Source: Nannocystis sp. (GTDB taxonomy: Bacteria; Myxococcota_A; Polyangia; Nannocystales; Nannocystaceae). From it: a DNA stretch of 64,000 bases. The notes under the pieces were generated by a model. It did no database searches, was not told the DNA's origin, and saw only the letters and a program-made list of their open reading frames with translations. Made by a program: the position numbers and the translations under genes. Positions 1-8,327 of the stretch are shown piece by piece; positions within the stretch are counted from its first letter, which is position 1, and each line of letters begins with the position of its first letter. Location of the stretch: positions 434,001 through 498,000 of the forward strand of contig JADJRG010000017.1 of NCBI GenBank assembly GCA_016712315.1, read 5' to 3'.

Positions 1-778
1 CGCGCGGGAGCTGCCAGGTGCTGGTGGGCTCGTCGATCTGCTCGCTCCGGCGTTGGCCGCCGGGGCCCTGCCAGGTGAGCTCGACGCCGCGGCTGAGCGC
101 GCGCTCTGGGCCGAGCTGGAGGGTGACAGGGACGACGGGGGCGGGGCCGCTGATCTCGAGGATCTGCGGGGCGGGGCCGCGGCCCTGGATCTCGACGGTC
201 TGGGCGGCGAGCAGCCCTTCGTCGCCGAGCAGCCGGAGGGTCCACGCGCCGCGGCTCAGGTAGATGTCGACGGGGGCGCTGAGGGTCCAGTCGAGGACGA
301 GGCCGTCCGCAGGAGGCGCGCCGGGGCGGCGGAGCTCGACGTAGCGAGGGAGCGGGGCGCCCTGAGGGGCGTTGTAGCGGAGCTCGACCGGCACGGCGCG
401 ACGCTCGATGCTGATGAGCTTGACCTCGAGGGCGGTGCGATCCTCGGGATCGAGCTCGGGGACGGCCGCGAGGTAGCGGCGCCAGTTGAGGATCGCGTGG
501 GCTTCGTGGCCCGCGCCGGCGGCCTCACGGGCCTTGCCGGCGTTGTAGATCGCGCCAGGATCGGCGCCCTCGCGCCACAGCTCCTCGAAGATCCGCGCGG
601 CTTCGGCGTGACGACCGGCGCGGTAGAGGCTGCGGGCGGCGCTGACGCGCTCGTCCTCTTGCTCAGCCGGTTCAGCGGACGCGGCGGCCGAGCGCGCGGG
701 GGCGGCGGCGAGCAGGAAGAGCAGCGCGAGCGGGGGCCGAAGGCGGCGGCGTGAGCGGCTAGGGGAGTCGTGGAGCAC
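1..778 (-). CDS. Exported TPR-like protein, C-terminal end outside window
   Basis: About 259 residues are visible and the gene continues past the left edge. The GTG at 778 is the only usable start between an in-frame TGA upstream and the signal peptide, and a GAGAGG lies just upstream of it. The N-terminus is Arg-rich, followed by a hydrophobic core (LALLFLLAAAPA), so the product is probably exported. Residues near 45-90 (LYRAGRHAEAARIFEEL, then AIYNAGKAREAAG) look like TPR helices. They are followed by beta-rich sequence resembling the PEGA-like or surface domains often joined to TPRs in myxobacteria. The exact family is not recognised. The function is unknown; a periplasmic or envelope protein-interaction role is inferred. 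Confidence 0.75.
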   Translation of the reverse strand, partial: MLHDSPSRSRRRLRPPLALLFLLAAAPARSAAASAEPAEQEDERVSAARSLYRAGRHAEAARIFEELWREGADPGAIYNAGKAREAAGAGHEAHAILNWRRYLAAVPELDPEDRTALEVKLISIERRAVPVELRYNAPQGAPLPRYVELRRPGAPPADGLVLDWTLSAPVDIYLSRGAWTLRLLGDEGLLAAQTVEIQGRGPAPQILEISGPAPVVPVTLQLGPERALSRGVELTWQGPGGQRRSEQIDEPTSTWQLPR

Positions 779-835
779 CGAGGATCCTCTCGCACATGGG
801 AGTCGTCACCCGTGCAGAGGATATCGGGGCGGGGC

Positions 836-891
836 TTTTTTTTCAGGTTTTCAGGCTCTTCAGGCGCTCAGGGCCTCAGGACCGGGTCAGG
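836..891. repeat. T8 tract plus six short TCAGG repeats
   Basis: A run of eight T (836-843) is followed by TCAGG at 843, 851, 860, 868, 876 and 887, mostly 8-9 bases apart. The last copy overlaps the stop codon of the minus-strand MBL gene. No strong hairpin precedes the T tract, so it is not called a terminator. Confidence 0.6.
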
Positions 892-1747
892 GCCAGCGGA
901 GCGTCGCTTGGGCCTGGGCGGCGCTGTAGCGGCCTCGTTCGTCGCGATGGACCTTGGCGGCCGCGATCTGGGGGTCGTGGGTGAAGAACACCCACTCGTC
1001 GCCCGCGGCGATGGTGGCGAGCAGGGCGGCCTTCTCGTCGATGAGGAGCTCGGGGTAACGATCGTAGCCCATGGTGATCGGCAGGTGCACCCAGGGGACG
1101 CCGGGGATGAGGTCGCCCATGAAGGTGATCGGGCCGGCGGCGGCGCCTTCGATGCGGGTGAGCATGAGACCAGGGGTGTGTCCCTGGGAGAAGGTGAAGG
1201 TGTAGGCGTCGCCGAGTTGGGCGGAGCGGGGGCCTTCGACGCGCTCGAGGCGGCCGGTGGCGGTGAGCAGGTCGCTGAGGCCGGGGATGAAAGAGGCGCG
1301 ATCGCGCGGGTGCGGGCGCTCCGCGCGGGCCCAGGCGTCGGCGCCGACGATGTAGCGGGCCCGCGGGAAGGCGAGCTGGAGGCCTCGATCGGGCGACCAG
1401 GGGCGGAGGATCCCGCCGACGTGGTCGAAGTGGAGGTGGGAGAGCACGATGACGTCGATGTCCTCGGGGGCGACGCCGAGGGCGGCGAGCTCGCGCAGGA
1501 GGACGTGCTCCTGCTCCTGGACGCCGAAGCGGGCGCGCAGCTCGGGCTCAAAGAAGGCGCCGATCCCGGCCTCAAAGAGGATGGTGCGGCCGCTGTGCTC
1601 GCGGCAGAGCAGGCTGCGGCAGGCGAGGGCGATCCGGTTCTCCGAGTCGGGGGGGCTCCAGCGGGTCCATAAGGCCTTGGGGCAGTTGCCATACATAGCC
1701 CCTCCGTCGAGGCGCTGGGTGTTCCCCTCCACCGAGTCGAGTCGCAT
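887..1747 (-). CDS. MBL-fold metallo-hydrolase
   Basis: This is a 286-residue metallo-beta-lactamase-fold enzyme. The zinc-binding motif HLHFDH is at about residues 104-109, and further metal ligands are expected in the conserved GHTPG and GDLIPG segments. The N-terminal pattern RLDGGAMYG...PKALW is typical of a widespread family of cytosolic MBL hydrolases of unknown substrate. The start is uncertain: ATG at 1747 is used, but ATGs at 1759 and 1789 are also in frame. It is divergent from the membrane-protein gene starting at 1803. It could act on a lactone, thioester or phosphodiester; the sequence does not decide which. Confidence 0.85.
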   Translation of the reverse strand: MRLDSVEGNTQRLDGGAMYGNCPKALWTRWSPPDSENRIALACRSLLCREHSGRTILFEAGIGAFFEPELRARFGVQEQEHVLLRELAALGVAPEDIDVIVLSHLHFDHVGGILRPWSPDRGLQLAFPRARYIVGADAWARAERPHPRDRASFIPGLSDLLTATGRLERVEGPRSAQLGDAYTFTFSQGHTPGLMLTRIEGAAAGPITFMGDLIPGVPWVHLPITMGYDRYPELLIDEKAALLATIAAGDEWVFFTHDPQIAAAKVHRDERGRYSAAQAQATLRWP

Positions 1748-1802
1748 GGCGGATCCCATACCATGGCCAGCGAGGGCGATCCGCGGCATCCTTGCGCGGC
1801 CG

Positions 1803-2501
1803 ATGAACTCGCCCGCGCGCCGCTCTCCCCTCGATACGTCGACTTATCTGGTCGAGCTGCTCCCTTCCGCGGTGCTGGGGCGGCTGCGGGCAGATCCGCG
1901 GATCTTGGTGGTGCCGGCGCTGCCCGCCCGGACGAGCAGCGAGCGGCGGTTCTTGGCGGCGCTGACGCCCGAGGGGGTGCAGCTCTGCCAAAATATCGGC
2001 CGCAGCGCGATGGCGGGGCCGCCCGAGGTGCGGCGCTTTTTTCTAGAGGCGGCGGTGAGCGCAGATCCACAAGGGGCGCGGGTGGTGTGCCGCTTCCGCC
2101 CAGGGCCCGGGCCGCGGCAGCTCCGCTATTGGGCGGTGTGGCTGGTGTGCGGGCTATGGCCTGTGGTGACAGGGGTGACCGCGGGCAAGGTGGCGCTGGT
2201 GGCGATGCTGGTGGCGATCACGCTGCCGGTGCTGCTGATCGAGCTGTACCAGGCGCGGGGGACCGCGGCGGCGCGGCTGGAGCTGCTCAACTTGTTGGAG
2301 CAGCTGCTCGGGCCCGCGGAGATCGGCTCGAGCGCGGCTGAACATACGCCGTATCGCGACGGCCACCCGCCGCTGAGCGCGCCGCAAGAGGCGGATGATG
2401 AGGAGGAGGAGGACGAGGATGCGGATGCGGATGCGGACGCGGGGGAGGACGAGGTCGACGAGGGCCGCGGCGGGCGGGTGTCGCGGGTCAGCGCGTTCTA
2501 G
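1803..2501 (+). CDS. Two-TM membrane protein with acidic tail
   Basis: A hypothetical protein of 232 residues. A cytosolic N-terminal part of about 105 residues contains arginine-rich beta-like sequence. Two adjacent hydrophobic segments follow (YWAVWLVCGLWPVVTGV and VALVAMLVAITLPVLLI), joined by a very short loop. The C-terminus is strongly acidic, with an EEEEEDED run and then an Asp-Ala repeat (DADADADA). The ATG at 1803 is chosen because it sits just after the divergent promoter gap and gives a plausible N-terminus. No family is recognised. It converges with the amidohydrolase gene. Confidence 0.65.
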   Translation: MNSPARRSPLDTSTYLVELLPSAVLGRLRADPRILVVPALPARTSSERRFLAALTPEGVQLCQNIGRSAMAGPPEVRRFFLEAAVSADPQGARVVCRFRPGPGPRQLRYWAVWLVCGLWPVVTGVTAGKVALVAMLVAITLPVLLIELYQARGTAAARLELLNLLEQLLGPAEIGSSAAEHTPYRDGHPPLSAPQEADDEEEEDEDADADADAGEDEVDEGRGGRVSRVSAF

Positions 2502-2528
2502 GTGGATGTCGATATGTTGATAGGTTGG

Positions 2529-2554
2529 TATGTGCAGATCAGTATGTGTAGATC
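2529..2554. repeat. Imperfect 12-bp direct repeat in convergent gap
   Basis: TATGTGCAGATC (2529-2540) and TATGTGTAGATC (2543-2554) differ at one base and lie between two convergent genes, in the most A/T-rich bases of this neighbourhood. No gene is seen here. Any function is unknown. Confidence 0.5.
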
Positions 2555-2578
2555 GCGAAGTCTATCTCGAAGGAGGAA

Positions 2579-4284
2579 TTAGGCGAGGGCGTAGGCGGGG
2601 TGGCCGGCGATGATGGTGGCGAGCACGGGGGCGCTGCGGAGGGCGGTGGGGGATAAGGCGTGGAGATCGGCGGTGAAGCAGGTGAGGTCGGCTTGGTATC
2701 CAGGGGCGAGCAAGCCGAGGTGGTCGTCGCGGAAGGCGGCGTAGGCGGCGCCCCTGGTGAAGGCGGCGAGGGCTTGGTCGAGGTCGAGGCGCTGGTCGGG
2801 GAGCCAGCCGCCTTCAGGGGCGCTAAGCAGGGTCTTGGCGGGTGAGCGCGGCGTAGAGGCCGTGGGTGGGCTCGGGGAGCTCGACGGGGAAGTCGCTGCC
2901 GAAGGCGAGGCGGGCGCCCGCGCCCAGGACTCGGCGCCAGGCGTAGGCGCTAAGCGAGGCGCTGGGGGCCGACGCGGGCGGGCACCCAGGCCATGTCGCT
3001 GGTGGCGTGGGTGGGCTGCATGCTGGCGATCACGCCGAGCTCGGCGAGGCGGGGGATGTCGGCGAGGTCGAGGATCTGGGCGTGCTCGAGGCGCATGCGT
3101 GGGGGGCGCGCGAGGTCGGTGGCAGCGGCGAGGGCGCGGGCGTAGGCGTCGAGCACGACGCGGTTGCCTCGGTCGCCGATCGCGTGGGTGGCGGGCTGCC
3201 AGCCGCCTCGTAAGGCGCGTCGGACGAGCTCTTCGAGGCGCTCGGGCTCGATGAGGAGCAGGCCGCTGTGGTCAGGGCGGTCGCTGTAGGGGGCGAGCAG
3301 GGCGGCGCCGCGGCTGCCGAGGGCGCCGTCGGCGTAGATCTTGACGCCGGTGAGCTGGTAGCGGCTCTCCGGGGAGATCGGGTCGGGGTGGCGGGTGTGG
3401 AGCTCGCGGGCGAACCACTCCTGGTCGGCGTAGCCGTGCACGCGCAGGTGGAGCTGGCCGCTGGCGGCGAGCTCGCGGAAGACGGCGTCGGCGGCGGGGT
3501 CGACGCCCATCTCGTGTACGCCGGTGAGGCCGCGGGCGAGCACGTGAGCCTGGGCGGCGAGGAGCTGGCGGCGGAGATCAGCGGGGGTGGCGATCGGGGC
3601 GGGCATGAGGGCCATGGCGCCGTCGATGAGCACGCCGGTGGGGTGGCCGCGATCGTCGCGGAGGAGCTCGCCTCCCGGGGGATCGGGGGTGTTTTGATCG
3701 ATCCCGGCGAGCGCGAGCGCGGCCTGGTTGGCCCAGCCGGCGTGGCCGTCGATCCTGACCAACCAGACAGGTCGATCGGGGAAGGCTTCGCTGAGGGGGC
3801 GGTGATCCGGCATGGCGGGGTCGCTCCAGCGGTTCTGATCCCAGCCGCGGCCGAGCACCCAGCCGGCCGCGGGGGCGCCGGCGCGCAGGCGCGCGAGCAG
3901 CTCGGGGATCCCGGCGGCGTCGCGGAGGTCGATGATCTCGAGGTCGCGGCCGAGGCCGATGAGGTGCGCGTGGGCGTCGGTGAGGCCGGGCAGGGCGCAG
4001 CCGCCGTGGAGATCGAGCACGCGGGTGTGCGGGCCGCGGCGAGCTTCGATGGCCGCGCGATCGCCGACGCTGAGGATCCGACCGCGCGCGATCGCGAGCG
4101 CTTCGGCTTCGGGGCGCCGGGGATCCATGGTGAGCACGCGACCGCCGAGGATCAGGAGATCCGCGGGGCCTCGCTCGGCGGCGGCGCTGTGGTGAGGGGA
4201 CGGCTCGCTTCGCTGGCAGGCGGCGACGGTGAGGGCGGCGAGGGCCTGGCAGAAGCGGCGACGATCGGGCGCGAAGGTGGGCAC
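2579..4284 (-). pseudogene. YtcJ-like amidohydrolase lipoprotein, broken by two frameshifts
   Basis: An amidohydrolase-3 (YtcJ-like, metal-dependent) enzyme starting at GTG 4284. It has a lipoprotein signal peptide (lipobox VAAC) and the metal motif TDAHAHL. A conserved VKIYADGALGSRGA segment is followed by HAIGDRGN and LEHAQIL. The frame stops at TAG 2950-2952, but the correct continuation (SAYAWRRVLGAGARLAFGSD) is in the next frame. That frame stops at TAG 2823-2825, and the final part (PEGGWLPDQRLDLDQALAAF) is in the third frame, ending with TAA at 2579. Removing one T from GCTTAGCGCC at each site restores a full-length protein. It is either a real pseudogene or two sequence errors. Confidence 0.85.
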
Positions 4285-4371
4285 GCGCGCACTGTAGCAG
4301 GGCGGGCGCGGCGGCTGTCTGGCGCGGGGCGGTCGGTCGACGGGTGAGGCCGCTTGGGCGACGATTGTCCG

Positions 4372-5376
4372 GTGGACCCGAGGGCGGCGTTGAAGGTCGT
4401 GGCGGCCGCGCTGGCGGCGGCTCTCGGCTGCGCAGACCGGCGGGCGAGTCCGCCGCCCCCGCCGGCGATCGCCCTCGCCCAGGTGGCGGAGGCCTCGCCG
4501 TCGACGCGGACGCCGATCGCGACGCTCACGCTCACGCGCGAGGAGGTGGTGGTGGCGGTCGCGCTCGCGAATCAAGACCCGAACCGCGCCGATCTGCCGG
4601 CGATCGAGCGCTTCCCCCTCGACGAGGGGAGCGCCCTCCAGGGCCAGCTCGCGCGGATCTTCGATCGGGCCCGGCTCGCCGACGCGACCGACTTGCTCGA
4701 CGCGCCACGCCTGCGGATCCGGGTCGCCGCCGACGTCCGTCATGAGGAGTGGACCGCGGCGATGATCCCGATCGGGCGGGCAGGCTTTGGGGCGGTCGAG
4801 ATCGAGGTCAACTCGCCGGCGGGCGTCGGCCACTGGACGCTCCGTCCGTACACGTTCTGCGCTTGCCTGCCGCCGCCGGTGCGATCGTGGTGCGCGAGCC
4901 CGTCGGTGACGATCTTCGCCGACGGCGTCGACCTCCACGCCGAGGCCGACTTGACGCCGCCGCCGGGCTGTCACAAGGCGATCAAGCGCCACGGCGAGGA
5001 GGACCCGCCCGTCACCGGCGCTGAACACTGGCGCGATCGGACGATCGCCGGGCCCGCGGGAGGCTGCCCGTCCGCGGCGATCGACGAGCGAGGGCTCGAT
5101 CTGGAGGCGCTGCGCGCCCGGCTGCGCGCGCTGCACCAGGCGGCGCCGAGCTGCGGTCGCGCGAGCGTGGCGATCCCCGACCAGACCCCGTGGTCGACGA
5201 GCGCCGCGGTGCTGGCCGCGATCTACGCCGAGTATGGCGAGGTGCCGACGAGCTTCCTGCCGGAGCGCGACGCGGTGTCACGGGCGGCCCGGTGCGGCGA
5301 CGCGCTCTCGATCGAGGCGCTCGCGCCCGGGCAGGCTTCGTCTCCGCTGATCGGCCGCCGCGGCTGCAGCGAGTGA
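4372..5376 (+). CDS. Lipoprotein with degenerate ExbD-like C-terminal domain
   Basis: A predicted lipoprotein of about 334 residues. The GTG at 4372 gives a short signal peptide ending in a lipobox (AAALGC); a TTG at 4354 would add six residues. Several Cys occur in the middle (FCACLPPP, GCHKAI), suggesting disulfides in the periplasm. The C-terminal 110 residues, with LRARLRALHQAAPSCGR, VAIPDQTPWSTSAAVLAA and EYGEVP, follow the pattern of the periplasmic ExbD/TolR domain, but no ExbD membrane anchor is present. It is divergent from the amidohydrolase, with 87 bases between. The ExbD link is inference and the role is unknown. Confidence 0.7.
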   Translation: MDPRAALKVVAAALAAALGCADRRASPPPPPAIALAQVAEASPSTRTPIATLTLTREEVVVAVALANQDPNRADLPAIERFPLDEGSALQGQLARIFDRARLADATDLLDAPRLRIRVAADVRHEEWTAAMIPIGRAGFGAVEIEVNSPAGVGHWTLRPYTFCACLPPPVRSWCASPSVTIFADGVDLHAEADLTPPPGCHKAIKRHGEEDPPVTGAEHWRDRTIAGPAGGCPSAAIDERGLDLEALRARLRALHQAAPSCGRASVAIPDQTPWSTSAAVLAAIYAEYGEVPTSFLPERDAVSRAARCGDALSIEALAPGQASSPLIGRRGCSE

Positions 5377-5517
5377 GCCGCGAGCGGACATGAGCGCCGT
5401 CGCCCGATCGCGTTCAGGTCGCGCCTCAAGCGCCTGGAGGTGTGAGAATTTTCATGGGCTATCGGCGCGGGTTTGCATCGGGGCGGAGGGGGCGATAGGG
5501 TCGGCGTCGTGGTCGCC

Positions 5518-6162
5518 ATGAGTCCCCTGCGTCTGTCTCGCCTCCCGATCGTCGCCCTCTGCGCCCTCTTCGCCTGTGACGGCGACTCGAAGCCGAAGGC
5601 GGCTGAGCCGGCGCCGGTCGCCGAGAAGAAGGCGCCAGAGCCGCAAAAAGAGGCGGCGGTGGAGGCTCCGAAGGAGGCCGCGCTGGCGCTGCCGTGGATG
5701 CGCGAGAAGGTGGCGGAGACGATGACGCCCGGGACCGAGCTGGTCTACAAGCTGAGCGGCGTCGACGCGAAGGGGAAGAAGGTCGAGGACGACTACCGCT
5801 GCCAGGTGAAGTCGAACGATACGCGCTCGATCGGGACGGTGTGCAACACCGTGAACAAGCCGAGCAAGGACAAGGGAGCGACGATGGTGGCGACCCGCGA
5901 CGTCAGCGCGTTCAGCCCGTTCTTCGCGGTGGAGCGGCCGCAGCATACGCTGCTGCGCCGAGAGTCGGTGACGGTGCCGGCGGGCACGTTCGAGACGGTG
6001 GTGGCGGACCTGAAGGACTTCTTCGGGGCGGACTATACGATCTGGATGATCGCCGATAAGCCGGGGATCTACGCGAAGGTGCACGAGAAGCCGCGCGCGG
6101 GCGATGACGCGGATAAGACGGACAAGACCTTCGAGCTGGCGACGATCACGATGGGGCAGTGA
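5518..6162 (+). CDS. Hypothetical lipoprotein
   Basis: A 214-residue protein with a lipoprotein signal peptide (IVALCALFAC, lipobox LFAC). A Lys/Glu/Ala/Pro-rich linker of about 45 residues follows (KPKAAEPAPVAEKKAPEPQK). The folded C-terminal domain of about 140 residues is beta-rich and contains VTVPAGTFETV, a signature also seen in DUF3108-like envelope proteins. ATG 5518 is chosen because it puts the signal peptide at the N-terminus; a longer frame from 5473 would bury it. The role is unknown, probably in the periplasm or outer membrane. It ends 61 bases before ptuA but looks unrelated to it. Confidence 0.75.
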   Translation: MSPLRLSRLPIVALCALFACDGDSKPKAAEPAPVAEKKAPEPQKEAAVEAPKEAALALPWMREKVAETMTPGTELVYKLSGVDAKGKKVEDDYRCQVKSNDTRSIGTVCNTVNKPSKDKGATMVATRDVSAFSPFFAVERPQHTLLRRESVTVPAGTFETVVADLKDFFGADYTIWMIADKPGIYAKVHEKPRAGDDADKTDKTFELATITMGQ

Positions 6163-6223
6163 GCGCCTCGCCGCCGAGACCGCGCCCCGGCGGTCGTGGT
6201 ATCTCGTGGCGCCGAGGCGCGCC

Positions 6224-7549
6224 ATGTACATCACCGAAATCGCGATATCCAACCTCCGCAGCTTCCAAGGCGACCACAGCCTGAATTTGGATCGTGGTGG
6301 CGGCACCTACGCCGGTTGGACGGTGTTCGCAGGGCGTAACGGCGCCGGCAAGAGCACGCTGCTCAAGGCCCTCGCGCTCAGCGTGATCGGCCCGCTCGCT
6401 TCACGGTCGCTCGCGGGTGTGTTCACGGACTGGGTCCATCGCGGCCGCGAAGACGCCGTGGTGCGCGTGCGGCTGGTGCGCGATCAGGTGCGGGACAAGG
6501 TCAAGGCGGCGGGCCGCACCAACAAGAAGCCGTTCTGGGTCGGGCTCAAGTGGCGCGCGGCGCAGCACGGCACGGACGTCCTGGAGCGCTGGGAAGACAA
6601 GAGCGTCGAGTGGAGCAAGTCGGGAGACAACGGCCCCTGGGCGGATTCGCCAGCAGGGTGGTTCATCGCGGGCTACGGTCCTTACCGGCACTTGGGCTCG
6701 CCGCCCACCGAGGTCGTGAGGCTCTCCGCCGATCCCGTGATGGCGCGGCTGATCAACCTCTTCAACGAGTCAGCGACGCTCTCTGACGCCGTGGACTGGC
6801 TCAAGGGGGTTCACGCGCGCGCCCTCGAGAACCGCGAGGGCGCGGCGGCGCTCCGCGACGGAGTCATCCGGTTCCTGAACGACGGCCTCTTGCCCGACGG
6901 GAGCGCCGTGAAGCACGTGGACTCCGGCGGCCTCTGGATCGAACGGGACGGGGTCGAGATGCTGCTCGAGCAGGTGAGCGACGGGTATCGCACGGTCGCG
7001 GCTCTGGTGGTGGATCTGCTGCGACGCTTGCATGACAGCTTCGGGGGCCTTGCCCTGAATGAGGTCGATTCGGCGTTGGTGTGCGGGCTCCCCGGGGTCG
7101 TGCTCATCGACGAGGTGGACGCGCACATGCATGTCGTCTGGCAGCAGAACATCGGCACCTGGTTGACCCGTCACTTTCCCGCGATTCAGTTCCTGGTCAC
7201 CACGCACAGCCCGTTTATCTGCCAGGCGGCGAGCCCGAGAGGCCTCATCCGGCTGCCCGCGCCCAGAGAGAAGCGCACCGTCGAACACGTCGAGCCCGAG
7301 CTGTTCAAGGCGGTCGTGAACGGTGGCGCTGATGATGCCGTACTCACCGAGCTGTTCGGCTTGGAGCACGCCCACTCTGCTCGCGCGGAGGCGCTCCGTG
7401 TCGAGGTGGCCGCGCTAGAGGCCAAGGTCCTCCGTGGGGCGGCGACGGCCGCGGAGATCGAGCAGTACAAGGAGCTCTCGGCGGAGCTGCCGACGGACAT
7501 CGGCGAGCTGGCCGACCGGCGGCTCCGCGGCTTGGGAGTGCCACGCTGA
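6224..7549 (+). CDS. ptuA: Septu defence ATPase PtuA-like
   Basis: A 441-residue ABC/SMC-type ATPase. Walker A is GRNGAGKS (37-44), an ABC-signature-like stretch SDGYRT is near 252-257, Walker B is VVLIDEVDAH (292-301) and the switch histidine is in TTHSP (326-330). The next gene encodes an HNH protein with the PtuB signature, which is the two-gene arrangement of Septu antiphage systems. There, PtuA oligomers hold PtuB and control its nuclease. The start ATG gives the standard N-terminus (MYITEIAISNLRSF). Base composition is visibly less GC-saturated than in neighbours, consistent with acquisition by transfer. There is no reverse transcriptase nearby, so it is not a retron-linked version. Confidence 0.85.
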   Translation: MYITEIAISNLRSFQGDHSLNLDRGGGTYAGWTVFAGRNGAGKSTLLKALALSVIGPLASRSLAGVFTDWVHRGREDAVVRVRLVRDQVRDKVKAAGRTNKKPFWVGLKWRAAQHGTDVLERWEDKSVEWSKSGDNGPWADSPAGWFIAGYGPYRHLGSPPTEVVRLSADPVMARLINLFNESATLSDAVDWLKGVHARALENREGAAALRDGVIRFLNDGLLPDGSAVKHVDSGGLWIERDGVEMLLEQVSDGYRTVAALVVDLLRRLHDSFGGLALNEVDSALVCGLPGVVLIDEVDAHMHVVWQQNIGTWLTRHFPAIQFLVTTHSPFICQAASPRGLIRLPAPREKRTVEHVEPELFKAVVNGGADDAVLTELFGLEHAHSARAEALRVEVAALEAKVLRGAATAAEIEQYKELSAELPTDIGELADRRLRGLGVPR

Positions 7550-7567
7550 TGCATACAACGGGTCGCC

Positions 7568-8269
7568 TTGACCCAGCCAGCCCTCGACCGGCTTCAATCC
7601 CTGACCGCTGAGGTGGTCGCTGCCAGCGACCCCAAGGCGAAGGCTGCGGCGAGGTGGAATTCAAAGCCAGACGAGCTGTTCAAGGAGGTTCGATCGAAGC
7701 TAGAAGGGATGGCCTCTGGTCGCGCCCGATGTATGTACTGCGAGGACAGCTTGGGGACGGACATCGATCACTTCTGGCCGAAGTCGGACTACCCGGACCG
7801 GACCTTCCTCTGGGAGAACTACCTGCTCGCGTGCAGCCATTGCAACAGCAACCTCAAGCGGAGCCAATTTCCACGGGACGCGGCGGGCCAGCCTGAGCTG
7901 CTGGACCCGACCGTCGACGAGCCCTCTGATCACTTGCTCTTTCTCCCGACGAACGGGTGCTTCGAGCCGAAGGGCCCGAAAGGCCCCGAGTCGATCCGCG
8001 TGTTCGCCCTCAATGACGACCGACGAAGGCTCCCGGAGGCCCGGCGGGACGCGTTGCTCTGCCTAGAACTCCTTATCAGGGACTACGACCGCGTGGTGGA
8101 CACCGACCCGGCCAAAGCCGCCAAGCTTCGGGCCGCCGCTCGTGACTTCCCGTTCAGCGGGGTGCTGGTGTGGTTGGTCCGTGTCGCGTTGGCGCCAGCG
8201 GGGGCGGTGGTGCTCGGCGATGAGCTTTATGCGCTTCTTCAACGGCATGGGGTCGCGAGCTGGCCCTGA
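7568..8269 (+). CDS. ptuB: Septu HNH nuclease PtuB-like
   Basis: A 233-residue HNH endonuclease. The core is CMYCED (Cys55, Cys58), TDIDHFWPKS (catalytic His68 after Asp67), WENYLLACSHC (Asn84, Cys89, Cys92) and NSNLKR. These match the zinc-stabilised HNH of PtuB, the DNA-cutting partner of PtuA. The start is a TTG at 7568, 18 bases after the ptuA stop. It is the only start codon available in frame after that stop and before the conserved region; the ATG that overlaps the ptuA stop is in a different, short frame. The gene is cotranscribed with ptuA and followed by a convergent gene 58 bases later. Confidence 0.83.
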   Translation: MTQPALDRLQSLTAEVVAASDPKAKAAARWNSKPDELFKEVRSKLEGMASGRARCMYCEDSLGTDIDHFWPKSDYPDRTFLWENYLLACSHCNSNLKRSQFPRDAAGQPELLDPTVDEPSDHLLFLPTNGCFEPKGPKGPESIRVFALNDDRRRLPEARRDALLCLELLIRDYDRVVDTDPAKAAKLRAAARDFPFSGVLVWLVRVALAPAGAVVLGDELYALLQRHGVASWP

Positions 8270-8327
8270 TGTACGGGTCACGCACACCCATCGGCGCCGA
8301 TCCGCGGCCGCTCTGTCGCGCGAAGGC

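Noticed and set aside
836..843. T8 tract as an intrinsic terminator
   Set aside because: No stable GC hairpin precedes it in either direction; the flanking gene order does not need a plus-strand terminator there.
2568..2578. AAGGAGG as a ribosome binding site for a plus-strand gene
   Set aside because: No coding frame with plausible composition follows; it lies at the end of the amidohydrolase gene on the other strand.
6224..8269. Retron-linked PtuAB
   Set aside because: No reverse transcriptase or msr/msd-like structure is seen next to the two genes.
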